DNA of 64,000 bases from Acidimicrobiaceae bacterium (GTDB taxonomy: Bacteria; Actinomycetota; Acidimicrobiia; Acidimicrobiales; Ilumatobacteraceae): positions 1-64,000 of the forward strand of contig JACJWG010000016.1 of the NCBI GenBank assembly GCA_020637235.1, written 5' to 3'. The notes below the pieces were generated by a model. It was not told where the DNA came from, ran no database searches, and saw nothing but the letters and a program-made list of their open reading frames with translations. This document shows, piece by piece, positions 54,000-64,000 of the stretch. The first letter of the stretch is position 1, and every line of letters starts with the position of its first letter. Made by a program: the position numbers and the translations under genes.

Positions 54000-54311
54000 T
54001 CACTTGCCGAGCTGCTCGAGCAGCGCGGCCTTCTGCTGCTGGCCGAGGCCCTGCACACGACGGTTGTCGGCGATGCCGATCTCGTCCATGATCTTGCGCG
54101 CCTTCACCTTGCCCACGCCGGGCAGGGATTCGAGCAGCGACACGACCTTCAGCTTGCCGATGGTGTCGTCGGTGCTGGCGAGCGCCTCGGCGAGCGAGAG
54201 CGAGCCGATCTTGAGCTTGTTCTTGACCTCGGCGCGGGCGGTGCGAGCCTCGGCGGCCTTGGCGAGCGCAGCGGCGCGCTGTTCAGGGGTCAGTTGCGGG
54301 GGTGTAGCCAT
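54000..54311 (-). CDS. mihF: Actinobacterial integration host factor mIHF
   Basis: 103 residues, the nucleoid-associated protein unique to Actinomycetota: LTPEQRAAALAKAAEARTAR, then LKIGSLSLAEALAS, and the helix-two-turn-helix DNA-binding motif ESLPGVGKVKARKIMDEIGI. It bends DNA. ATG 54311 is preceded by TAGGGT 8 nt upstream (54320-54325), again a leaderless layout. Its presence is one of the best taxonomic markers in this window. Secure. Confidence 0.96.
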   Translation of the reverse strand: MATPPQLTPEQRAAALAKAAEARTARAEVKNKLKIGSLSLAEALASTDDTIGKLKVVSLLESLPGVGKVKARKIMDEIGIADNRRVQGLGQQQKAALLEQLGK

Positions 54312-54319
54312 AGAGCTCC

Positions 54320-54325
54320 ACCCTA
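54320..54325 (-). promoter_or_regulatory. -10 hexamer TAGGGT for leaderless mihF
   Basis: Minus strand TAGGGT, eight bases, ATG 54311. It lies in the 87-base gap after pyrD, suggesting that mihF-gmk-rpoZ form their own unit. Confidence 0.55.
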
Positions 54326-54398
54326 GTCAGGCACCTCCCGCGACTCGCGGACATCCGACGTCGAGATCGCCCCAGGTGACGGTCACTTTTCACGTCCG

Positions 54399-55362
54399 TC
54401 ACGCGGAACGGTGCACGACCCCGGTGAGCGCGCCGAGTGCGCCGTGCTCGTGGGCGCGCGCCCACGACACCATCTCCTCGAGCACGCGGACCGCGGCGCG
54501 GGGGTCGGCGAAGGTGGCGGTGCCGACCTGGACGGCCTGTGCCCCGACGGCCATCAGCTCGATGGCGTCCCATCCGCACGCCACCCCGCCGACACCCACG
54601 ATCGGCACGTCGGCGAGCGCGGCGCGCACGTCGTGAACGGCGCGGACGGCGACGGGATGGATGCCGGGACCCGAGAGACCACCGCCGCCGGCGGACAGGG
54701 CCGGGCGCATCGTGCCGGGGTCGATCACCATCCCGAGCACCGTGTTCACGAGCACGAGCGCGTCGGCGCCGGCGTCGCGCACGGCCGTCGCCACCTCGAC
54801 GATGCGGTCGGTGTTCGGGCTGAGTTTGGCCCAGCGCGGGAGCCCGCAGATGTCGGTGACGCGCAGCACCTCGGCGGACAGCTCGGGATCGTGGGCGAAG
54901 ATGCCCCGCCGGCCCTCGAGGTTGGGACACGAGAGGTTCACCTCGACCGCCACCACCGCGTCGGGCACACCCGCGAGCTGTTCGGCGGCTCGCCGGTAGT
55001 CGTCGATCCCTCGCCCCCAGATGCTCGCGACCACCTTGGCGCCGGTGTCGATCAGCTCCGGCAGCTCGTGGGTGCGCCAGTGCTCGACCCCGGGCCCTTG
55101 CAGCCCGACCGCGTTCAGCATGCCCACGCCAGCGGGGCTGAGTCGGGGCGCCGGGTTGCCGGGCCACTCGTACGCCGTGAGCGACTTCGTCACCACGGCA
55201 CCGAGCGAGGCGAGGTCGACGAACTCGGCGAGCTCGGCGCCGTAACCGGCGGTGCCGGCGGCGAGCATCACCGGGTTGGCCAGTTCGACCCCGCCGATGC
55301 GCACCGTGGTGTCCACCGCCAGCGAGGTGTCGACCGCCCCGGACCGCCGACCCCGGCGCCGT

Positions 55363-55373
<11 letters not shown>
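54399..55373 (-). CDS. pyrD: Dihydroorotate dehydrogenase, class 1B type
   Basis: Oxidises dihydroorotate to orotate. 324 residues of the TIM-barrel family: NPVMLAAGTAGYG, VTKSLTAYEWPGNPAPRL, VEVNLSCPNLEGRRG and VGVGGVACGWDAIE. The catalytic base is the cysteine in NLSCPN, the class 1 mark; class 1B enzymes use NAD through a PyrK partner, which is not visible here. Start ATG 55373 overlaps carB by 11 nt. pyrF, often next in actinobacteria, is missing. Family secure; electron acceptor inferred. Confidence 0.92.
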
Positions 55374-58647
<3,274 letters not shown>

Positions 58648-58648
58648 G

Positions 58649-59782
58649 TCAGGCCACCCCCAGCTCGGGCACCAGCAGGTCCGTGGTGACGCCACGCCCT
58701 CCCCCGCCACCCATCAGATCGTCGAAGAGCGAGAACAGGTACTTGGCGTCGTGCGGCCCCGGGCCTGCTTCGGGGTGGTACTGCACGCTGAACGCCGGCA
58801 CGCCGCGGACGCGCATCCCCTCGACCGTGCCGTCGTTGAGGTTGAGGTGGGTCACGTCGGCCGTCCCGGCGATCGACTCGGGGTCGACGCAGAAGTTGTG
58901 GTTCTGCGAGGTGATCTCGATCTTGCCCGTGGCCTGGTGGCGCACCGGGTGGTTGCCACCGTGGTGACCGAAGGGCAACTTGAACGTCTCGCCGCCGATC
59001 GCCCGGCTGAGCAGCTGGTGGCCGAGGCAGATGCCGAACACGGGCACCTCGCCGAGCAGGCCGCGGATCGCCTCGACGGCGTAGCCGACCTCGGCCGGGT
59101 CGCCGGGGCCGTTCGACAGGAACACGCCCGCCGGGTTCATCGCCAGCACGTCGGCGGCGCTCGTGCTCGCCGGCACCACCCGCACCGTGCCGAGGCCGGC
59201 GAGGTCGCGCAGGATCGAGTGCTTGATGCCGAAGTCGTAGGCGACGATCAACCGCTCGCCGGAACCGACGTCGTACGCCCGGTCGGTGGTCACCTGGGCG
59301 ACGAGGTCGATGCCGTCGGTGCCACGCTCGGCCTGCGCGGCCGCCCGGAGCGTCGCCTCGTCGGCCGTCCCGAACGCCCCCGGCATCGCGCCCGTGTCGC
59401 GCAGCAGACGGGTGAGGCGGCGGGTGTCGATGCCGCCGATGCCGCTGATGCCGTAGCGGCGCAGCATCGCGTCGAGCGACGCCTCGGCGCGCTGGTTGCT
59501 GTGGCGACGGGCGATCTCGCGCACGATCACGCCGCGGCAGCACGGGCGGCGGCTCTCGAAGTCGGTGGCGTTCACGCCGTAGTTGCCGATGTGGGTGGCG
59601 GTGAAGGTGATGACCTGACCGGCGTAGCTCGGATCGGTGATCACCTCCTGGTAGCCGGCGAGGACGGTGTTGAAGACGACCTCGCCGCTCGCGACACCGC
59701 CGGGGGCCGCAGCGCCGAGGTGCTCGCCCTCGAAGACGCTGCCGTCGGCCAGGACGAGCGCAGCGGGGATGACGTGGTTCAT
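58649..59782 (-). CDS. carA: Carbamoyl phosphate synthase small (glutaminase) subunit
   Basis: 377 residues. Supplies ammonia from glutamine to CarB. ALVLADGSVFEGEHLGA at the start; class I glutaminase triad with nucleophile in VFGICLGHQLLSRAIGG and HPEAGPGPHDAKYLF near the end; GGNHPV between. ATG 59782 has TAGGGT 7 nt upstream, so the message is probably leaderless. Two ARG-box-like palindromes lie just upstream, tying expression to arginine. Secure. Confidence 0.97.
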   Translation of the reverse strand: MNHVIPAALVLADGSVFEGEHLGAAAPGGVASGEVVFNTVLAGYQEVITDPSYAGQVITFTATHIGNYGVNATDFESRRPCCRGVIVREIARRHSNQRAEASLDAMLRRYGISGIGGIDTRRLTRLLRDTGAMPGAFGTADEATLRAAAQAERGTDGIDLVAQVTTDRAYDVGSGERLIVAYDFGIKHSILRDLAGLGTVRVVPASTSAADVLAMNPAGVFLSNGPGDPAEVGYAVEAIRGLLGEVPVFGICLGHQLLSRAIGGETFKLPFGHHGGNHPVRHQATGKIEITSQNHNFCVDPESIAGTADVTHLNLNDGTVEGMRVRGVPAFSVQYHPEAGPGPHDAKYLFSLFDDLMGGGGGRGVTTDLLVPELGVA

Positions 59783-59789
59783 GCCGACC

Positions 59790-59832
59790 ACCCTACCTGG
59801 ATGATCATGCACTCGACTGCATGAGAATGCAG
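59790..59832 (-). promoter_or_regulatory. carA promoter with two ARG-box-like operators
   Basis: Minus strand: -10 TAGGGT (59790-59795), box A TGCATGATCATCC (core 59801-59808, centre 59804.5) and box B CTGCATTCTCATGCAG (59817-59832, centre 59824.5). Box centres are 20 bp apart, the same as at argC, and box A differs from argC box 1 by one base in thirteen. Strong candidate for ArgR control of carAB. Confidence 0.75.
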
Positions 59833-59921
59833 GAGGGCGGCGATCGTCGAGCGGCGGGTCGCCGCGGACGCGAAAACGGACACGTGGGTTCTCCTGCCGT
59901 CTGGGCCTCACGGGACCCGCT

Positions 59922-61499
59922 TCACGGCGACGACGAACCTACCACGCGCTCCGGCGCGTCGATCATGCTCGTGCGCTCGTACAGGCGCCACCAGTCGTTG
60001 GCTCGGACGAGGGTGTACTCGGACTGCACGGTCTGCCAGACGAACTCGTTGGCCGGCTCGAGGGTGGCCGGCAGCACGACGAACTGCACCCGGTCGGCGG
60101 CCGGGAGCCGCTGCCCGGCGAGCGAGTCGTCGGGGCCGTAGAGCTGCACGGCGAACGGGTTGGGGAACATGTAGATCTCGTGGCGGCGGGCGATCTGCGC
60201 GGTCAACGAGTACTGGGCCGACACCACGGCGTCGTCGGGCAGGTCGGCGACGATGTCCCGTGCGGCCACCGCCACCGGGTGATCGGGCGCCCACGAGTAC
60301 GGGAGGTCGTCGCTGAACGGCATCGCCCCCCAGTGCCAGGCCGACCACAGCGACGTGCACAACACGATCGACACGACCACCGGTCGTGCGCGCTCGCGCA
60401 CCGTCGACACCGCCCACGCCGTGCCCATCGCGAGCGCCGGCACGGCCACGAGTGCGTAGTGGTACTCCACCTGGTACTGGTACCAGAAGGTGCTGAGCAT
60501 GTTGGTGCCGAGCACCACGAGGCTGATCAGCGCAACGCTCGGCGCACGGGCGAACACCCAGGCGAACGGTGCGGTCATCTGCCAGAAGTAGAAGGGCCGA
60601 TCGTCGCTCAGGTAGTGCTCGATCACCGCGCCAGGATCGGTGAACACGGTCTTCAGGAACCCGCCCGGCCCCCCGAAGGGCACCCGCCACGCGTTGCGGG
60701 TGGGCACGCCGATCAGGCTGCGCATCACCACCAGCATCGCGACCGCCATGTAGGCGAGCGCGACGACGATCGAGATGAGGCCGATGCGGCGATCACGCTT
60801 CACCGCCACCCACACCCCGAGCGGCACCAGCACGAGTGACACGTCCTCCTTCACCAGCAACGACAGGCCGAACGCGACGGCGTACCACCGCCAGCGCTCG
60901 CTCACCGCTGCGTACACGGCCATGCCGAGCAGGGGCGGCAGGTAGCTGTCCGGATGGAAGTTCTCGCGGTTGCTCCATGCCACGGCGGGATGCAGGAGGT
61001 AGGCCGCGGCCAGCGCGACCGCGAGCGGTTGGGTGAGCTGCACGCGCCGGGCGAGCAGGTACACGGGCACGGCGCCGAGGGCGATGAACAGCGACTGGGT
61101 GAACAACAACGCGCCGGCGCTGGGGAACACCCAGTACACCGGGACGAGGAACACCAGCACGAACGAGGTGTGGTCGCCCATCAGGTTGCGACCCATCAGC
61201 GTGACGAACGGCGCGTCGAAGCGCGACATGAGCCACACGCCCTGGTCGTACAGGCCGTAGTCGTAGGCCGACGTCCCGAGGCCGTGGTGGACGTCGAGCG
61301 TGACGTTGGTGAAGTACGACGTGTAGCCGGCGATCAGGGCGACGAGCACCCACTGCCAGATGGTCATCGCCCGGACGTGCCCGGCGAGCGCCGATGGCCA
61401 TCCCCCGACGTCGACACGCCGTGGGTGCGGTTCGAGCAGCGGGTCGATCGGCTGACCGACGTCCGGCTCGGGGACCTCGTCAGCCGTCGTCGCGTCCAT
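59922..61499 (-). CDS. DUF2079 multi-pass membrane protein
   Basis: 525 residues with roughly ten membrane helices, beginning after a 40-residue soluble start. Family hallmarks: SAYDYGLYDQGVWLMSRF, the NLMGDHTSFVLVFLVPVYW segment (an acidic His loop on the outer side), SNRENFHPDSYLPPLLG and LLVKEDVSLVLVPLGV. DUF2079 is thought to be a GT-C-like glycosyltransferase fold using a lipid-linked donor, but no reaction is shown. Its start overlaps nusB by 20 nt. It occupies the place where pyrR-pyrB-pyrC lie in other actinobacteria. Confidence 0.82.
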   Translation of the reverse strand: MDATTADEVPEPDVGQPIDPLLEPHPRRVDVGGWPSALAGHVRAMTIWQWVLVALIAGYTSYFTNVTLDVHHGLGTSAYDYGLYDQGVWLMSRFDAPFVTLMGRNLMGDHTSFVLVFLVPVYWVFPSAGALLFTQSLFIALGAVPVYLLARRVQLTQPLAVALAAAYLLHPAVAWSNRENFHPDSYLPPLLGMAVYAAVSERWRWYAVAFGLSLLVKEDVSLVLVPLGVWVAVKRDRRIGLISIVVALAYMAVAMLVVMRSLIGVPTRNAWRVPFGGPGGFLKTVFTDPGAVIEHYLSDDRPFYFWQMTAPFAWVFARAPSVALISLVVLGTNMLSTFWYQYQVEYHYALVAVPALAMGTAWAVSTVRERARPVVVSIVLCTSLWSAWHWGAMPFSDDLPYSWAPDHPVAVAARDIVADLPDDAVVSAQYSLTAQIARRHEIYMFPNPFAVQLYGPDDSLAGQRLPAADRVQFVVLPATLEPANEFVWQTVQSEYTLVRANDWWRLYERTSMIDAPERVVGSSSP

Positions 61500-61947
61500 G
61501 GGGTCGTGCCGGACCGGGGCGCAGCACGGGCACCATCGCGGACAGCACGCCGTTGACGAACCGTCCCGAGTCGTCGGTCGAGAACCGTTTGGCGAGCTCG
61601 ACGGCCTCGTCGAGCACCACGGCCACGGGCACGTCGGGCCGGCCGATCAGCTCGTAGCCGGCGATCCGCATCACCATCGCGTCGACGAGCGGCATGCGGG
61701 CGATCGTCCAGCCCTTCGCATGCGCGGCGATCTCCCGGTCGAGCCGCTCGCGGTGTTCGGCGACGCCGAGCACCAGATCGCGCGTCATCTCGTCCGGGCG
61801 CACCACCTGCGCGTCGATGGTGGCCGCCGCGTCGGCGCCGCGTGACTCCGCTTCGTACAGCAGCAGCAGCGCACGCTCACGCGCGTCGGAACGGGCGTCA
61901 CCTTCCCACCCGTCGTGTCGCGGGCGCCGTCGCGTGTCCTTCGCCAT
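61480..61947 (-). CDS. nusB: Transcription antitermination factor NusB
   Basis: 155 residues of the all-helical NusB fold: SDARERALLLLYEAESRGAD, DALVMRIAGYEL-like AMVMRIAGYELIG, VAVVLDEAVELAKRFSTDDSG and RFVNGVLSAM. With S10 it binds boxA RNA of rRNA operons; boxA-like motifs occur in the operon at 16-21 kb. ATG 61947 follows efp by 29 nt. Secure. Confidence 0.95.
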   Translation of the reverse strand: MAKDTRRRPRHDGWEGDARSDARERALLLLYEAESRGADAAATIDAQVVRPDEMTRDLVLGVAEHRERLDREIAAHAKGWTIARMPLVDAMVMRIAGYELIGRPDVPVAVVLDEAVELAKRFSTDDSGRFVNGVLSAMVPVLRPGPARPHGRDDG

Positions 61948-61976
61948 CGAGTGCGGCTCGTCGATCCCGGCGCCGG

Positions 61977-62540
61977 TCAGACGCGCGAGATGTAGTCGCC
62001 GGTGCGGGTGTCGACCCGCAACCGATCGCCGATGTTGATGTGCAACGGCACCTGGACCACCTTGCCGGTCTCGAGCGTCGCCGCCTTCTTGGCCCCGCTC
62101 ACCCGGTCGCCCTGGATGCCGGGTTCGGTGTCGGTGACGCTGAGCTCGACCGCGGCCGGGATCTCGACGGTGATGATCTCGCCGTTGTAGAACGCGATGA
62201 TCGCGACCGCCTGCTCGACCAGGTAGTCGGCGGCATCGCCGAGGGCGACGGGTGGCACGTTCATCTGTTCGTAGCTCTCCGTGTCCATGAACACGTACTC
62301 GTCGCCGTCGCGGTACAGGAACTGCATGTCCTTCTTGTCGACGAGCGCCTGCTCGACGCGGACGCCGGCGTTGAAGGTGCGGTCGAAGACGTTGCCGGTC
62401 TTCACGTTGCGCAGCTTGGTCCGCACGAACGCGCCACCTTTGCCGGGCTTGACGTGCTGGAACTCGACGACCTGGAACAGACCGTTGTCGAGCTCGAGCG
62501 TGATCCCGTTCTTCAGATCGTTGGTGGTGATGGCGGGCAT
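61977..62540 (-). CDS. efp: Elongation factor P
   Basis: 187 residues, three beta-barrel domains. Relieves ribosome stalling at polyproline. The domain I tip loop is VKPGKGGAFVRTKLRN with Lys at the position modified in some bacteria; MQFLYRDGDEYVFMDTESYEQ in domain II and DRLRVDTRTGDYISRV at the end are typical. ATG 62540 has AAGGA eight bases upstream, inside the 3' end of the peptidase gene, which overlaps it by 28 nt. Secure. Confidence 0.98.
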   Translation of the reverse strand: MPAITTNDLKNGITLELDNGLFQVVEFQHVKPGKGGAFVRTKLRNVKTGNVFDRTFNAGVRVEQALVDKKDMQFLYRDGDEYVFMDTESYEQMNVPPVALGDAADYLVEQAVAIIAFYNGEIITVEIPAAVELSVTDTEPGIQGDRVSGAKKAATLETGKVVQVPLHINIGDRLRVDTRTGDYISRV

Positions 62541-63640
62541 GGTGAATCCTTGGGCGTCGTGGTCAGCGCACGGCCTCCGGTGCTGGTCACCTCGACCAGG
62601 TCTTCCACCCGAACGCCGCCGAAGTCACCACGATAGACCCCGGGTTCCACGGTCACGACGTCTCCGGCCTGCAAAACCCAACCGCCCGAGCTGTTGACGA
62701 ACGGGTCCTCGTGGATGAGCAGACCGACCCCGTGGCCCGTGCCGTGCACGAACCACGGCCCGAAACCGGCGTCGGCGAGCAGGTCCCGACACACGGCGTC
62801 GAGGTCGCGACTCGAGATCCCGGGGCGGACCGCGGCCACACCCGCCGCCTGCGCGGCGAGCACCGCGTCGTACACCTCCTGCTGCAGCGGCGTCGGTTCT
62901 CCGATCACGTAGGTGCGGGTCATGTCGCTGTGGTAGCCGTCGACGAGCGCGCCGACGTCGATGATCACGGTGTGGCCGAGCTCGAGGACCGTGCGGGTGG
63001 GCCGGTGGTGCGGCATCGGCGCGTTCACCGGCCCGGTGGCCACGATCGTCTCGTAGCTGGGACCATCGGCGCCGAGGTCGCGCATCGCGAGCTCGAGGTC
63101 GTCGCGCACCTGTGCCTCGGTACGACCGGGCGCGAGCGTCGGCGCCACACGGGCGAGCGCCTCGTCGGCGATGGCACAGGCACGCTCGATCCTGGCCAGC
63201 TCGGCGTGGTCCTTCACGCGCCGGCCCGCCTCGATCAGCCCGACGGTGGGCACGAGATCCCGGGCGAGCGCGTCCTCCAGCTGGAGCCAGCGGGCGTGGC
63301 TGGTGTGCGCCGACTCGAACCCCACCGGTCCGGCATCGCGCACGGTGTCGGCCAGCAGCGACACCTGCTCGGCCTGGGTGAGGCCCACGCGCACCCGGCC
63401 GCGACACGAGGCCATCGCCAGTTGCCGCTCGGCCTGGTCGCCGTACCGACCATCGGTGATCACCACCACCTCGTCGCCGAGCACGACTGCCGTCGCGGCC
63501 GATCCGGTGAAACCGGTGAGCCAGCGGATGTTCGTGAGGTCGCCGACCACGAGCGCGTCGATCGGCGCGTCGAGCGCCGACCACGCCGCTCGCAGCCGTG
63601 GCGCACGGCCGGACACGTCGATGACCGGCAGGCCGCTCAC
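62513..63640 (-). CDS. M24 family aminopeptidase P/prolidase-like protein
   Basis: 375 residues. A creatinase-like N-terminal domain (VVGDLTNIRWLTGFTGSAAT) precedes the pita-bread metallopeptidase: metal ligands in IIDVGALVDGYHSDMTRTY (two Asp), HGTGHGVGLLIHE (His), VVTVEPGVY (Glu) and VRVEDLVEV (Glu). It probably removes N-terminal residues ahead of proline (PepP/PepQ). GTG 63640 overlaps the aroQ stop by 4 nt. The tail after ALTTTPK runs 28 nt into efp; most relatives stop near that point, so a small indel at the end is possible. Confidence 0.9.
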   Translation of the reverse strand: MSGLPVIDVSGRAPRLRAAWSALDAPIDALVVGDLTNIRWLTGFTGSAATAVVLGDEVVVITDGRYGDQAERQLAMASCRGRVRVGLTQAEQVSLLADTVRDAGPVGFESAHTSHARWLQLEDALARDLVPTVGLIEAGRRVKDHAELARIERACAIADEALARVAPTLAPGRTEAQVRDDLELAMRDLGADGPSYETIVATGPVNAPMPHHRPTRTVLELGHTVIIDVGALVDGYHSDMTRTYVIGEPTPLQQEVYDAVLAAQAAGVAAVRPGISSRDLDAVCRDLLADAGFGPWFVHGTGHGVGLLIHEDPFVNSSGGWVLQAGDVVTVEPGVYRGDFGGVRVEDLVEVTSTGGRALTTTPKDSPCPPSPPTI

Positions 63641-64000
63641 GATGCCAGCCGCCTCGCGACGGCGGCGACGGCCAACTCGTAGCCGTGGATCCCGAGACCG
63701 GTGATGCTGCCGGTGGCCACGGGCGCGACGACACTGGTGTGCCGCCACGGCTCGCGGGCGTTCGGGTTGCTGAGGTGCACCTCGACGATCGGGCCGTCGA
63801 ACGACCGGAGCGCGTCGTGGATGCTCCAGGCGTAATGCGTGAACGCGCCCGGATTGACGATGATCGCCGCCGACCGCCCGCGTGCGGCCTGGATCGCGTC
63901 GACGAGCGCACCTTCGTGGTTGGACTGGAAGGACTCGAGCTCGAACCCGGCCGCAGCTGCTGCCGCCCGCGTCACGGCGACGACGTCGTCGAGGGTGTCG
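63637..64000 (-). CDS. aroQ: Type II 3-dehydroquinate dehydratase, 5' end outside window
   Basis: Shikimate-pathway enzyme. The frame is open to the window edge, giving about 120 residues of roughly 145. Seen: FFQSNHEG-type FQSNHEGALVDAI, AIIVNPGAFTHYAWSIHDAL and the catalytic-His segment IVEVHLSNPNAREPWRHTSV, then TGLGIHGYELAVAA. The missing N-terminus should hold NGPNLNLLGxRxPxxYG with the catalytic Tyr. Coupled to the peptidase gene by a 4-nt overlap, heading the efp-nusB group as in mycobacteria. Secure. Confidence 0.94.
   Translation of the reverse strand, partial: DTLDDVVAVTRAAAAAAGFELESFQSNHEGALVDAIQAARGRSAAIIVNPGAFTHYAWSIHDALRSFDGPIVEVHLSNPNAREPWRHTSVVAPVATGSITGLGIHGYELAVAAVARRLAS

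Overview
The window reads as chromosomal DNA of a high-GC Gram-positive bacterium (Actinomycetota). Coding frames carry almost only G or C at third positions, and gene order is classically actinobacterial. One end runs pyrG, steB/mctB-like, steA, recN, nadK, tlyA, a HAD phosphatase, a TPR protein, tyrS, mpg and argH, which mirrors the Rv1699-to-Rv1688 order of mycobacteria as I recall it. The other end runs aroQ, pepP/Q, efp, nusB, carAB, pyrD, mihF, gmk, rpoZ, coaBC, metK, priA, def, fmt, rsmB. The class Acidimicrobiia (Ilumatobacter-like) is my best guess from gene content and 16S style; this is inference, not a search result.

Layout. 1-14.4 kb: the 3'-truncated pyrG, an envelope group (MraY/WecA-like transferase, a large ectodomain-plus-membrane protein, MurJ), the SteA/SteB pair, then recN-nadK-tlyA, a phasin-like protein with a Lys/Ala repeat tail, a HAD phosphatase, a divergent DUF1015 protein and an SSB-like protein. 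14.5-22.7 kb: a TPR protein, a degraded-looking segment, a complete minus-strand rRNA operon (16S-23S-5S, no tRNA in the spacer, strong terminator) and tyrS. 22.8-30.4 kb: a DUF2332 gene on plus, then an arginine operon transcribed argC-argB-argD-argF-argR-argH-mpg in which every neighbour overlaps by 4 nt. 30.6-35.7 kb: a polyprenyl-phosphate glycosylphosphotransferase, a divergent Hsp70-like protein, a DUF4230 membrane protein and a YqgE/AlgH protein. 35.7-41.5 kb: infC-rpmI-rplT-(SpoU methylase)-pheS-pheT. 41.7-47.9 kb: DUF1844, an alkyltransferase-like protein, a cold-shock-like protein, hisG, mogA, rsmB, a secreted or anchored protein, fmt, def. 47.9-64 kb: an RsmC-like methylase, a tandem intergenic repeat, priA, metK, coaBC, rpoZ, gmk, mihF, pyrD, carB, carA, a DUF2079 membrane protein, nusB, efp, an M24 peptidase and a 5'-truncated aroQ.

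How the parts connect. Near-identical paired ARG-box-like palindromes, with centres 20 bp apart, lie in front of both argC and carA. ArgR, encoded inside the arginine operon, therefore probably represses both arginine synthesis and its carbamoyl-phosphate supply. Many transcription units appear leaderless: a TAnnnT hexamer sits 6-8 nt before the start codon. infC instead begins with AUA behind a Shine-Dalgarno sequence, the rare-start arrangement used for IF3 autoregulation. The rRNA operon shows complementary arms flanking 16S and 23S (pre-rRNA processing stems) and boxA-like motifs.

Quality note. murJ, recN and the tyrS C-terminus contain apparent 1-nt frameshifts, most of them next to short G/C runs and often compensating. 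They look more like base-calling errors than decay, but this cannot be decided from the sequence alone. I saw no CRISPR array, insertion sequence, prophage, tRNA gene or replication origin.
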